From Archangium sp. (GTDB lineage: Bacteria > Myxococcota > Myxococcia > Myxococcales > Myxococcaceae): a stretch of DNA of 8,188 bases. The stretch spans positions 1 through 8,188 of the forward strand of contig JAEUJR010000254.1 of NCBI GenBank assembly GCA_016793585.1, given 5' to 3'. The translations under genes and the position numbers were made by a program. The first letter of the stretch is position 1, and the number at the start of each line of letters is the position of its first letter. The notes under the pieces were generated by a model, which had not been told where the DNA came from, did no database searches, and saw only the letters and a list, made by a program, of their open reading frames with translations. Shown in pieces: positions 1 to 6,264 of this stretch.

Positions 1-324
1 CTTCACGATCTCCTTCTTGAAGACGCCGCAGCCGCCGTACGGGCACATCCAGATGCCGGAGAACGCGTCGAGCGTGCTCGCGTGGTTCATCACGAAGATG
101 GCCGGCATCGAGCCCTTGAGCCGGTCCCACCCGCGCACCACGGGCGTGACGCCCGCCAGAAACACGATGGAGCGCCCCACCACGTGGCCCCACCAGTTGC
201 AGATGTGAATGCGCACCACGCGGAACGGCAGCATCACCGTCACCGCGACCATGACGATGAGGGTCATGACCATGATGACGGTGAAGCCGGCGATGAAACG
301 GAGAATGGACGTCAGGCGACCCAT
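1..324 (-). CDS. PlsC-type 1-acyl-glycerol-3-phosphate acyltransferase, N-terminal part
   Basis: Only the first 108 codons are present; the gene runs off the left edge. Starting at the ATG at 324, residues about 6-31 form one strongly hydrophobic segment (FTVIMVMTLIVMVAVTVM region), a likely membrane anchor. Residues 80-88 read NHASTLDAF, which contains the HX4D catalytic motif (His81, Asp86) of the PlsC/LPLAT acyltransferase family. The following CGVFKKEIVK resembles the segment after motif I in these enzymes. The family transfers an acyl chain to lysophosphatidate or a similar lysolipid in phospholipid synthesis at the inner membrane. Motifs for the glycerol-phosphate pocket and the C-terminus lie outside the window, so the exact substrate (lysophosphatidate or another lyso-lipid such as ornithine lipid precursor) cannot be settled. 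The ribosome site is weak (AGGA about 11 bases upstream). A gap of 70 bases separates it from the preceding gene. Confidence 0.85.
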   Translation of the reverse strand, partial: MGRLTSILRFIAGFTVIMVMTLIVMVAVTVMLPFRVVRIHICNWWGHVVGRSIVFLAGVTPVVRGWDRLKGSMPAIFVMNHASTLDAFSGIWMCPYGGCGVFKKEIVK

Positions 325-394
325 GCGAGGCACTGTCCTACCGCCTCGTCATGCGACGGTCACGACACGCGCGACCGCCTGACGACCGAGCGCA

Positions 395-1843
395 TCACTC
401 CGAGATGGCGACGTAGCGATAGTCGTCGTCGCTGTCTTCCTGCTCCGAGGTGATGACCTTCTTGCAGAGGCCCTTCACGGCCTTGATGCCCTTGGCCGAG
501 AGGAAGTTGCGGGTGAGGTCGAGCACCTCGAGGTGGGCGAGCGAGTCCTTCGCGGCCACCAGCGCCTCGGCGCCCGCGTCGGTCATGGTGCCCAGCGAGA
601 GGTCGAGCGTCTTGAGCGTCTTGAGCACCTTCGCGCCCTTCATCGCGCTCGCGATCTCATCGGCGAACTCGGAGTTCTTGAGGCCGAGGTACGTGAGGTT
701 GGTGAGGTCGGTGCGGTTGAGCAGCGGCTGCACTTCAGAGAGCGAGCACTCGCCGCCGTACTCGTCGGTGCCGTAGTAGATCTCGAGGTGTTTGATCTTC
801 GGCATCACCGCCGTGGCGATGCCCTTGCCGCACGACTTCGAGAGCCCGCCCGTGATGAAGATGGCGCGCTCGAGCGACGGCGCCTCCATCTTGCCGACCT
901 CGAACTCACCGGTCTCGATCTCGAGCGTCTTGAGGTTGGGCACGCCCTTCCACAACTTGGCGAGGCTGCCGGTGTGGTGCCAGCTGATCTGATCGACGTT
1001 GTCGCCGAAGCTCAACTTCCGCACCGTGGGCGGCGCGTTCTTCGCGAGCGCGTCGATGAGGTTCTGCAGGTTGTCTTCGTTCGGGTCGCCGTTCGACATG
1101 AAGGCGAACTCGACGGCGAAGCGGGCCGACGGGTGCTTGAGCACGTCGTTCAAGATGTCGACCGTCTTCCCCTTGAACTCGGCGTCCGAGTAGCTGTCGT
1201 GGCTGAGGCGCACCCGGTAGATGAAGCCGTTGCGCCAGAGGAAGGCCTCCTGCTGCGTCTTCTGCCAGGCGGCCTCCTGCTCCTTCGTGCGCAGGTGCGA
1301 GCTGCTGTTGTTGTACCCCGCGTCGTGCACCTTCTGGTGCGCTGCGAGCGGCCCCAGGAAATAGTCGGCGTGCTTCTCGATGAGCGCCTTCGCCTGCTTC
1401 TCCTTGTTGCCGAGCTGCAGACTGATCAGCTCACCACGCGGGTCGCCCTGCTCCTGCAACCAGTCACCGAGCAGCGCGAACGCCTGACGGTTGGTCGGGT
1501 CGGCGATGATGGCCTTTTCGATCTCGGGGTTGCGCGCGTCGGCGGTGAACTTCACCGCGTGCGTCACGGGCTCGGCAGCAGCCGCGGCCTTCTTCTTCGC
1601 AGCGGGAGCGGGCGCAGCAGCCGCAGGAGCCGCACCACCACCCACGAGCTGGTAGCCCTTCTTCACCTTCTCGGCGGTGATCTTGTCGGCTTCCTTCTTC
1701 GCGTCGGCCTCCGACTTGAAGGACTTCACGGTCGTCTGGCCGGCGGCGCCAATCTTTCCGTAGGTCGTCTTGAACGACGTGCCCTCGAGCGTGATTTCCC
1801 AGAACTTGTTCGAACCACCCTCGGCGAATTCGTAACGCGGCAT
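395..1843 (-). CDS. WGR domain / TIGR02996 / leucine-rich-repeat protein
   Basis: A 482-residue soluble protein with no signal peptide or membrane segment. Residues 1-67 resemble a WGR domain (FWEITLEG, then YGKIG at 28-32, where the family usually has WGR-G or YGR-G), a module known from PARPs and from many bacterial stand-alone proteins. An Ala/Pro/Lys-rich linker follows at about 68-92. Residues about 105-143 match the TIGR02996 repeat-companion domain (ADPTNRQAFALLGDWLQEQG then DPRGELISLQ), which typically precedes leucine-rich repeats in myxobacteria and planctomycetes. The C-terminal part carries LRRs (LTNLTYLGLKNS; LKTLKTLDLS; LAHLEVLDLTRN), with an acidic tail. The ATG at 1843 is chosen over the GTG 17 codons upstream because the domain starts at MPRYEF and GGAGGG lies 9 bases before it. 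It probably binds other proteins; the partner and function are unknown. Confidence 0.85.
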   Translation of the reverse strand: MPRYEFAEGGSNKFWEITLEGTSFKTTYGKIGAAGQTTVKSFKSEADAKKEADKITAEKVKKGYQLVGGGAAPAAAAPAPAAKKKAAAAAEPVTHAVKFTADARNPEIEKAIIADPTNRQAFALLGDWLQEQGDPRGELISLQLGNKEKQAKALIEKHADYFLGPLAAHQKVHDAGYNNSSSHLRTKEQEAAWQKTQQEAFLWRNGFIYRVRLSHDSYSDAEFKGKTVDILNDVLKHPSARFAVEFAFMSNGDPNEDNLQNLIDALAKNAPPTVRKLSFGDNVDQISWHHTGSLAKLWKGVPNLKTLEIETGEFEVGKMEAPSLERAIFITGGLSKSCGKGIATAVMPKIKHLEIYYGTDEYGGECSLSEVQPLLNRTDLTNLTYLGLKNSEFADEIASAMKGAKVLKTLKTLDLSLGTMTDAGAEALVAAKDSLAHLEVLDLTRNFLSAKGIKAVKGLCKKVITSEQEDSDDDYRYVAISE

Positions 1844-1852
1844 GTGTGTGTT

Positions 1853-1858
1853 CCCTCC
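1853..1858 (-). promoter_or_regulatory. Ribosome binding site of the WGR/LRR gene
   Basis: GGAGGG on the minus strand lies 9 bases before the ATG at 1843. It decides the start of the WGR/LRR gene in favour of MPRYEF over the upstream in-frame GTG at 1894. Confidence 0.7.
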
Positions 1859-1884
1859 GGCGGCGAACCGTAGCCCGAAGCCGG

Positions 1885-1900
1885 TGACCGACAACGGTCA
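1885..1900. promoter_or_regulatory. 16-bp perfect dyad between livF and the WGR gene
   Basis: TGACCG and its reverse complement CGGTCA are separated by ACAA, giving a perfect 6-bp inverted repeat. It begins 10 bases after the livF stop (reading the minus strand) and ends 42 bases before the WGR-gene start. It could be an operator for the WGR gene or part of a weak transcript end for livF. No T-run follows the stem, so a classical intrinsic terminator is not supported, and no convincing -35/-10 pair was found nearby. Confidence 0.25.
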
Positions 1901-1909
1901 AGGGAGGCG

Positions 1910-2656
1910 CTACTCGCCGAGGTACGCCTTGCGAATGTCTTCGCTGGCGAGCAGCTCCTGGCCGGTGCCCTGCATCACGAGCGTTCCGGTCTCGAGCACA
2001 TAGGCCCAGTTCGCGAGGCCGAGCGCGAGGTGCGCGTTCTGTTCGACGAGCAGAATCGACATGCCCGCCGCGTTCACGTCGCGAAGAATGCGGAAGATGG
2101 TCTGCGTCACCTGCGGCGCCAGCCCGAGCGACGGCTCGTCGAGCAACAAGAGCGTGGGCCTCGACATGAGCGCGCGCGAGATGGCGAGCATCTGCTGCTC
2201 TCCGCCCGAGAGCGTGCCGGCGAACTGGTCACGGCGCTCCTTCAGGCGTGGGAAGAGGCCGAAGCACTTCTCGAGGTCCTTCTCGATCTCCGCCGTGTCC
2301 TTGCGCAGCCAGGCGCCGAGGTCGAGGTTCTCCTGCACCGAGAGGTTCGGGAAGATGCCGCGACCCTCGGGCGCGTGCGCGAGCCCCTTCGCGACGACGA
2401 GGTTCGCCTTGAGGCCGGTGATGTCCTGGCCTGCCAACGTGATGGAGCCCTTCGTTGGCTTCACCAGCCCGCTGATGGCCCGCAACGTCGAGGTCTTGCC
2501 CGCGCCGTTCGCGCCGATGAGGGCGACGACTTCGCCCTTGCCCACCGAGAGCGAGATGCCCTTGAGCGCGCCGATGGCGCCGTAGGACACGACGAGGTCT
2601 TTCACGTCGAGCAGCGTCTCGCGAGGAGCCCGGGTGCCGCGCGCTTCAGGCTGCAT
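1910..2656 (-). CDS. livF: Branched-chain amino-acid ABC transporter ATPase LivF
   Basis: A 248-residue ABC ATPase of the LivF branch of the HAAT family, expected on the cytoplasmic face of a branched-chain amino acid or amide importer. Visible motifs are Walker A GANGAGKT (48-55), the LivF-type APEGRGIF segment (95-102) where other ABC proteins have the Q-loop, signature LSGGEQQ (149-155), Walker B LLLLDE (169-174) and VEQNAH (204-209), where LivF proteins carry Gln at the H-loop position. The ATG at 2656 is preferred to an earlier in-frame codon at 2722, because GGAGAGG lies 9 bases before it and the family alignment begins at LLDVKDLVVSYG. The start overlaps the end of livG by 11 bases, suggesting translational coupling. 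No permease or binding-protein gene adjoins the pair, so the real substrate is unknown. Confidence 0.92.
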   Translation of the reverse strand: MQPEARGTRAPRETLLDVKDLVVSYGAIGALKGISLSVGKGEVVALIGANGAGKTSTLRAISGLVKPTKGSITLAGQDITGLKANLVVAKGLAHAPEGRGIFPNLSVQENLDLGAWLRKDTAEIEKDLEKCFGLFPRLKERRDQFAGTLSGGEQQMLAISRALMSRPTLLLLDEPSLGLAPQVTQTIFRILRDVNAAGMSILLVEQNAHLALGLANWAYVLETGTLVMQGTGQELLASEDIRKAYLGE

Positions 2657-3521
2657 GAACCGGCGCCTCTCCGAGGTACGCCTCGATGACCTTCGCGTCT
2701 TTGCGCACGGCGGCCGGGTCACCCTGGGCGATGGTCTCTCCGTGGTCGAGCACCGTGAGGTGTTCGCAGATGCCCATGACCAGCTTCATGTCGTGCTCGA
2801 TGACGAGAATGCCGAGCGAGAACTGATCACGCAGCTGGCGGATCAGCACCATCAAGTCGGCCTTCTCGCGGGTGTTCATGCCGGCGGCGGGCTCGTCGAG
2901 CAGCAGCACTTTGGGCTTCGTGCCGAGCGCGCGGGCCACCTCGAGGCGGCGCTGCTCTCCGTAGGGCAGGCTCGAGGCAATCTCGTCGCGGCGGTTCGAC
3001 AGGCCCATCACCGAGAGCAGCTCTTCGGCCTGCTTCGTGAGCGCCGCCTCTTCACCGAGGAAGCCCGAGGTGCGCAGGAACGCGCGCCACCAGTCGCGGT
3101 AGTTGTTCGTCGCGTCGAGCGCGGCGCCGACGGCCCGCTGCATCGCCCCGCCACGTTTGAGCGCCTGCACACGGCCCACGTCGAACCACGGCTTCGTGTC
3201 GGCGACGATGGCGATGCGCACGTTGTCGAGCGCGGTGAGCTGCTTGAAGAGGCGAATGTTCTGAAAGGTGCGCGCGACGCCGAGGCGGTTGATCTGAAAC
3301 GGGCGTTTGCCGTTCACCCGCTCGCCGGCGACCACGACGTCACCTTCGGTCGGTGGGTAGACACCGGTGAGCGCGTTGAAGGCGGTCGTCTTGCCGGCGC
3401 CGTTCGGGCCGATGAGCCCTTTGAGGTCGCCCTTCGAGAGCGTGAGCGAGAAGTCGGTGAGCGCCTTCAACCCGCCAAAGCGGATGGAGACCTTCTTCGC
3501 CTCGAGCAAGGGGCCCGTCAT
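2646..3521 (-). CDS. livG: Branched-chain amino-acid ABC transporter ATPase LivG
   Basis: A 291-residue ABC ATPase of the LivG branch, partner of the LivF subunit encoded just downstream. Motifs are Walker A GPNGAGKT (38-45), Q-loop Gln87 within RTFQNIRLF, signature LPYGEQRR (185-192, the LivG form of LSGGQ), Walker B VLLLDE (205-210) followed by PAAGMN, and H-loop His243 in IEHDM. LivG proteins are usually about 255 residues; the extra length sits mainly between residues about 108 and 160, in the helical part between Q-loop and signature, and is rich in Ala, Arg and Trp. The start at MTGPLLEAKK is right for the family, but its ribosome site is weak. It begins 48 bases after the norF stop with no terminator-like hairpin between, so read-through from the nor operon is possible. 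Confidence 0.92.
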   Translation of the reverse strand: MTGPLLEAKKVSIRFGGLKALTDFSLTLSKGDLKGLIGPNGAGKTTAFNALTGVYPPTEGDVVVAGERVNGKRPFQINRLGVARTFQNIRLFKQLTALDNVRIAIVADTKPWFDVGRVQALKRGGAMQRAVGAALDATNNYRDWWRAFLRTSGFLGEEAALTKQAEELLSVMGLSNRRDEIASSLPYGEQRRLEVARALGTKPKVLLLDEPAAGMNTREKADLMVLIRQLRDQFSLGILVIEHDMKLVMGICEHLTVLDHGETIAQGDPAAVRKDAKVIEAYLGEAPVHAA

Positions 3522-3569
3522 CGCGCGGGGGTCCTACACCAGCCAGCACGACGCACGAGGGGGAATCCA

Positions 3570-3779
3570 TCAACTCGCTGCGGCGAGGGCGACGGCGAGC
3601 GCCAGACAGAAGATGACGTAGCCGGCTGCGTGCTCTCGCGCGGCGAGTTTGAGCTCCATGAACTCGAGGCCCAGCGTGATGGCCTTGAAGGTGCCGAGGG
3701 CGAGCGCGACGCCGAGGCGGCCATGCATGACCGAGATGATGGAGGCCGTCACCAGCACCGCCCACGTCAGCAGGCGCAT
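3570..3779 (-). CDS. norF: NorF-like small membrane protein (cytochrome c oxidase subunit IV family)
   Basis: A 69-residue, almost wholly hydrophobic protein with three likely membrane segments (about residues 2-18, 20-38 and 48-67). The pattern FKAITLGLEFMELKLA is typical of prokaryotic COX4/NorF proteins. NorF accompanies NorE in nor operons and is thought to help nitric oxide reductase activity or assembly; it is not catalytic. The ATG at 3779 forms a TGATG overlap with the norE stop and has GAGGG just upstream; a GTG directly before it (3782) is an alternative that adds one residue. Identification rests on size, topology and position behind norE, since such small proteins diverge quickly. 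Confidence 0.8.
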   Translation of the reverse strand: MRLLTWAVLVTASIISVMHGRLGVALALGTFKAITLGLEFMELKLAAREHAAGYVIFCLALAVALAAAS

Positions 3780-4366
3780 CACGCCCTCGCGAAGAACAAC
3801 GGGAAGAGAAAGAACCAGACCGCGTCGCAGAGGTGCCAGAAGAGCGCGGCTCCGGCGATGGCGGTCTCTTCGTCGTCGAAGCGCCGGCCGCCGAGGCGCA
3901 CCACCACGAAGAGCAGCAACGCCACCCCCACGAGCACGTGCAGCGCGTGAAAGCCGGTGGCCAGCACGTACGCGTCCCAGAAGTCGGAGGCGCCCAGCCG
4001 CTCACCTGCTGCGGCGTGAGAGGCGAAGTCCATCAGCTTGGCGGCGAGAAAGCCGATGCCCAGCAGCGCGGCCGCGAAGAACCAGGCGCGGGTGTGCGCG
4101 AGGCGGCCGGCTCGAAACGAATGAACGCCCTGGGCCGCGAAGGCGCCGCTCGTCACCAGCGTGAGGGTGAGCGTGAGGCCGAAGCGCGCGTCGAGTGATT
4201 GCTGGCCGAGCGCGAACGCCGCAGGAGCCGAGTGACGCAGCATCGCGACGAGCACGAAGACGATGGCGAAGGTGAGCAGCTCGAGGGCGACGACGAGCCA
4301 GGGGAGGACCCCACCTGGAGGATTCGAGAGGGAGCGTGACGTCATGACGTGACTCGAGGTGGGCAT
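3779..4366 (-). CDS. norE: NorE-like cytochrome c oxidase subunit III family protein
   Basis: A 195-residue membrane protein with five predicted helices, as in the shorter COX3-like NorE proteins: LPWLVVALELLTFAIVFVLV, a helix around LTLTLVTSGAFAA, one around WFFAAALLGIGFLAAKL, one spanning GFHALHVLVGVALLLFVVV, and a last one containing FWHLCDAVWFFLFPLF. The GFHALHVLVG and FWHLCDAVW stretches are the conserved His-containing signatures of COX3/NorE. The family supports NO reductase function without binding the redox centres itself. The ATG at 4366 makes a TGATG overlap with the norD stop and has GAGG 8 bases upstream; Met at 4345 is a weaker alternative. A longer open frame reaching back to 4738 is antisense-like Arg/Ala-rich shadow inside norD and is not used. 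Confidence 0.88.
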   Translation of the reverse strand: MPTSSHVMTSRSLSNPPGGVLPWLVVALELLTFAIVFVLVAMLRHSAPAAFALGQQSLDARFGLTLTLTLVTSGAFAAQGVHSFRAGRLAHTRAWFFAAALLGIGFLAAKLMDFASHAAAGERLGASDFWDAYVLATGFHALHVLVGVALLLFVVVRLGGRRFDDEETAIAGAALFWHLCDAVWFFLFPLFFARA

Positions 4367-6264
4367 CACCCGCGCCTCAGCGCCGTGCTGGTGACGCGGG
4401 CGAGCGCCTCGACGAGGTCTTCGGGCTTCGACACGACCGACGCGCGCCCGTGCCCGAACATCGAGGGCAGCCACGCCTTCGCGGCGGGGTCGACGGCGAG
4501 AGCGTGGGTGACGACTCCGGCGCCCTGCGCATCGAGCACGGCGCGGTGCACGTCGGCGACGCCGTAGCGGCCTTCGTAGCGGTCGACGTCGCTCGGCTTT
4601 CCGTCGCTCACCAGGAGCAGCAGCTTCTGCTTCGCGCCACAGGCCAGCAGCTCGGCGGTGGCGTGCCGAAGCGCGGGGCCGATGCGCGTGAAGCCGTGCG
4701 GCTCGAGGCTGACGAGGCGCTGCGCACCGAGCGCCCACGACTCCTGAAAGCCCTTGGCGACGAGAAAGCGACAGTCACGGCGTGTCTGGCTGCAGAACGC
4801 GGCGATGGCCACTTCGTCGAAGAGGCCGTCGAGCGCGTCTCCGAGCACGAGCACCGCCTCTTTCTCGACGTCGAGCACGCGCCGGTTCGCCACCCAGGCG
4901 TCGGTCGACAACGACGCATCGAGCAGCACGAGCACGGCGGTGTCGCGCGAGTGTCTGCGGCGCGTCGCGTACAGCCGCGTCTCGGAGCACGAGCCCGCCC
5001 GCAGCGCGCCGTAGCGGGCCACCACCGCGTCGACGTCGACGTCACTTCCGTCACGCTGCCGCAGCTTCCACGCGCGTGAAGCCTCGAGCTGCTCGAAGAC
5101 CGCCCGCACACCCGTGGTCGCCCGCACCAGCCGTGCGCGCGTGCTGGCCAGCGTCGCGTTCGCTTCGGGCGTCACCGGCACCAGCCGAGTCGTGAGCCGG
5201 CACCAGTTGCGCTTCCACGTCTGCTTCCCCTCGTCCCACTCGTCGTAGAGCGCTTCGGCCAAAGCCGCCTCGTCGCCTTCGACGTCGCCCACGTCACCGC
5301 CGAGCAGCAGGTCAGCACGGTAGAGGCTCTTCGCGCGCTGATGACTTCGCACCACCTGGCGCAGGTCGAGCTCATCGAGCGCCTTCTGATGGGCCGCGAG
5401 CTCGTCGTCTCCGTCGATGCGTTTGCTGCCGCCCTTGTACTCCTCGAGCGTGTGCACCTTCTCGAAGCTGTGCACGAGCGGGTTCTCTGAGAGCTGCTGC
5501 TCGGGCTCCTGAACGCGCTCGACGTGGGTGACCTTCGGCTTGGCGACCTCGGTGCCTCCGCTGAGTGCGTTGGCGTCGTCGGTCGGCGCCTGGAGCTTCG
5601 GGGCGCGCGGTGGGCGGGGCAGCCGCCAGCCCCAGAAGGGAACCGGCGAGACCGGTGTGGTGCTCGAGCGCCAACGCCGAAGCGGCGCAGGCAACGTCGG
5701 GGAGCCGCCACGCCACACCTGCAGCGCCTGCGCCGAGATGACGGACTCACTCACTGGCTGGTCGAGCGCGAGCCGAACGATGGCCTCGAGCACGAGCGAA
5801 CGTTCATCGTCAGGAGCAGGTGTGGGGCGGGCCGCAGCGGCAGCGCGCTCGAGCCGGGGCAACGACGCGGCGAGCGAGGGGAACTCGGCGAGCAGGCGCG
5901 CCTTCACGGCGGGTGCGAGCAGCGCCATGTCGAGCAGCGGGTCTGCCGTCGTGGGCGGCTCGAGCGTCTCGACGATGGCGCCCCACGCGATGGCCAGCAC
6001 GAGGGCTTCACGGTTGAGAGCGAGGGTGGGCGCGAAGTCGAAGCAGCGGGGAAGGAGGAAGACGTCTCCCGCGACGCCGGCGCGGTCGTCGGTGATGGAG
6101 ACCGTGACGGGTCGACCCGTGAGCAGTCGCGCGAGTGCCTCGAGGCGCGGCAGTTCGGGCGCGACGTCGACGCGTCTGGCGAGCACCTCGGCCGGAGTCG
6201 ACGCCGCCAGCAAGCGACGCGCTCCACTCCACGCGAACGAGAAGAGCGCCTCATCCCACGACAT
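4366..6264 (-). CDS. norD: NorD, von Willebrand A domain protein for NO reductase activation
   Basis: A 632-residue cytoplasmic protein of the NorD family (usual length roughly 600-650). The N-terminal and middle parts are family-specific, with the conserved stretch YKGGSKRIDGDDEL and then LYDEWDEGKQTWKRNWCRL. The C-terminal VWA domain has an intact MIDAS metal site: DASLS (Asp449, Ser451, Ser453), Thr526 in HGFTRIGPALRHA and Asp554 in VSDGKPSDVDRYEGRYG. NorD works with the AAA+ protein NorQ; such MoxR/VWA pairs are thought to remodel or insert metal into their target, here NorCB. The ATG at 6264 has AGGAG 6 bases upstream; a GTG at 6291 lies within the tandem array, has no good ribosome site and is rejected. 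Unusually for a nor operon, about 700 bases of repeats separate it from norQ. Confidence 0.93.
   Translation of the reverse strand: MSWDEALFSFAWSGARRLLAASTPAEVLARRVDVAPELPRLEALARLLTGRPVTVSITDDRAGVAGDVFLLPRCFDFAPTLALNREALVLAIAWGAIVETLEPPTTADPLLDMALLAPAVKARLLAEFPSLAASLPRLERAAAAARPTPAPDDERSLVLEAIVRLALDQPVSESVISAQALQVWRGGSPTLPAPLRRWRSSTTPVSPVPFWGWRLPRPPRAPKLQAPTDDANALSGGTEVAKPKVTHVERVQEPEQQLSENPLVHSFEKVHTLEEYKGGSKRIDGDDELAAHQKALDELDLRQVVRSHQRAKSLYRADLLLGGDVGDVEGDEAALAEALYDEWDEGKQTWKRNWCRLTTRLVPVTPEANATLASTRARLVRATTGVRAVFEQLEASRAWKLRQRDGSDVDVDAVVARYGALRAGSCSETRLYATRRRHSRDTAVLVLLDASLSTDAWVANRRVLDVEKEAVLVLGDALDGLFDEVAIAAFCSQTRRDCRFLVAKGFQESWALGAQRLVSLEPHGFTRIGPALRHATAELLACGAKQKLLLLVSDGKPSDVDRYEGRYGVADVHRAVLDAQGAGVVTHALAVDPAAKAWLPSMFGHGRASVVSKPEDLVEALARVTSTALRRG

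Noticed and set aside
325..394. Possible terminator or promoter between the WGR/LRR gene and the acyltransferase gene
   Set aside because: Only short, weak inverted repeats, no T-run and no convincing promoter elements in these 70 bases.
82..453. Plus-strand His/Asp-rich frame (HHRHRDHDDEGHDHDDGE) resembling a metal-binding protein
   Set aside because: It lies antisense to the acyltransferase gene, whose membrane segment codons for Val, Met and Thr read as His and Asp on the other strand.
533..1873. Plus-strand frame of 446 codons antisense to the WGR/LRR gene
   Set aside because: Shadow frame of Arg, Leu, Val and Glu codons; the minus-strand frame has three recognisable modules and a good ribosome site.
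4367..4738. N-terminal extension of norE back to 4738
   Set aside because: Arg/Ala-rich antisense-like translation inside the norD VWA domain; the hydrophobic NorE sequence begins after the ATG at 4366, which has a ribosome site and TGATG overlap.
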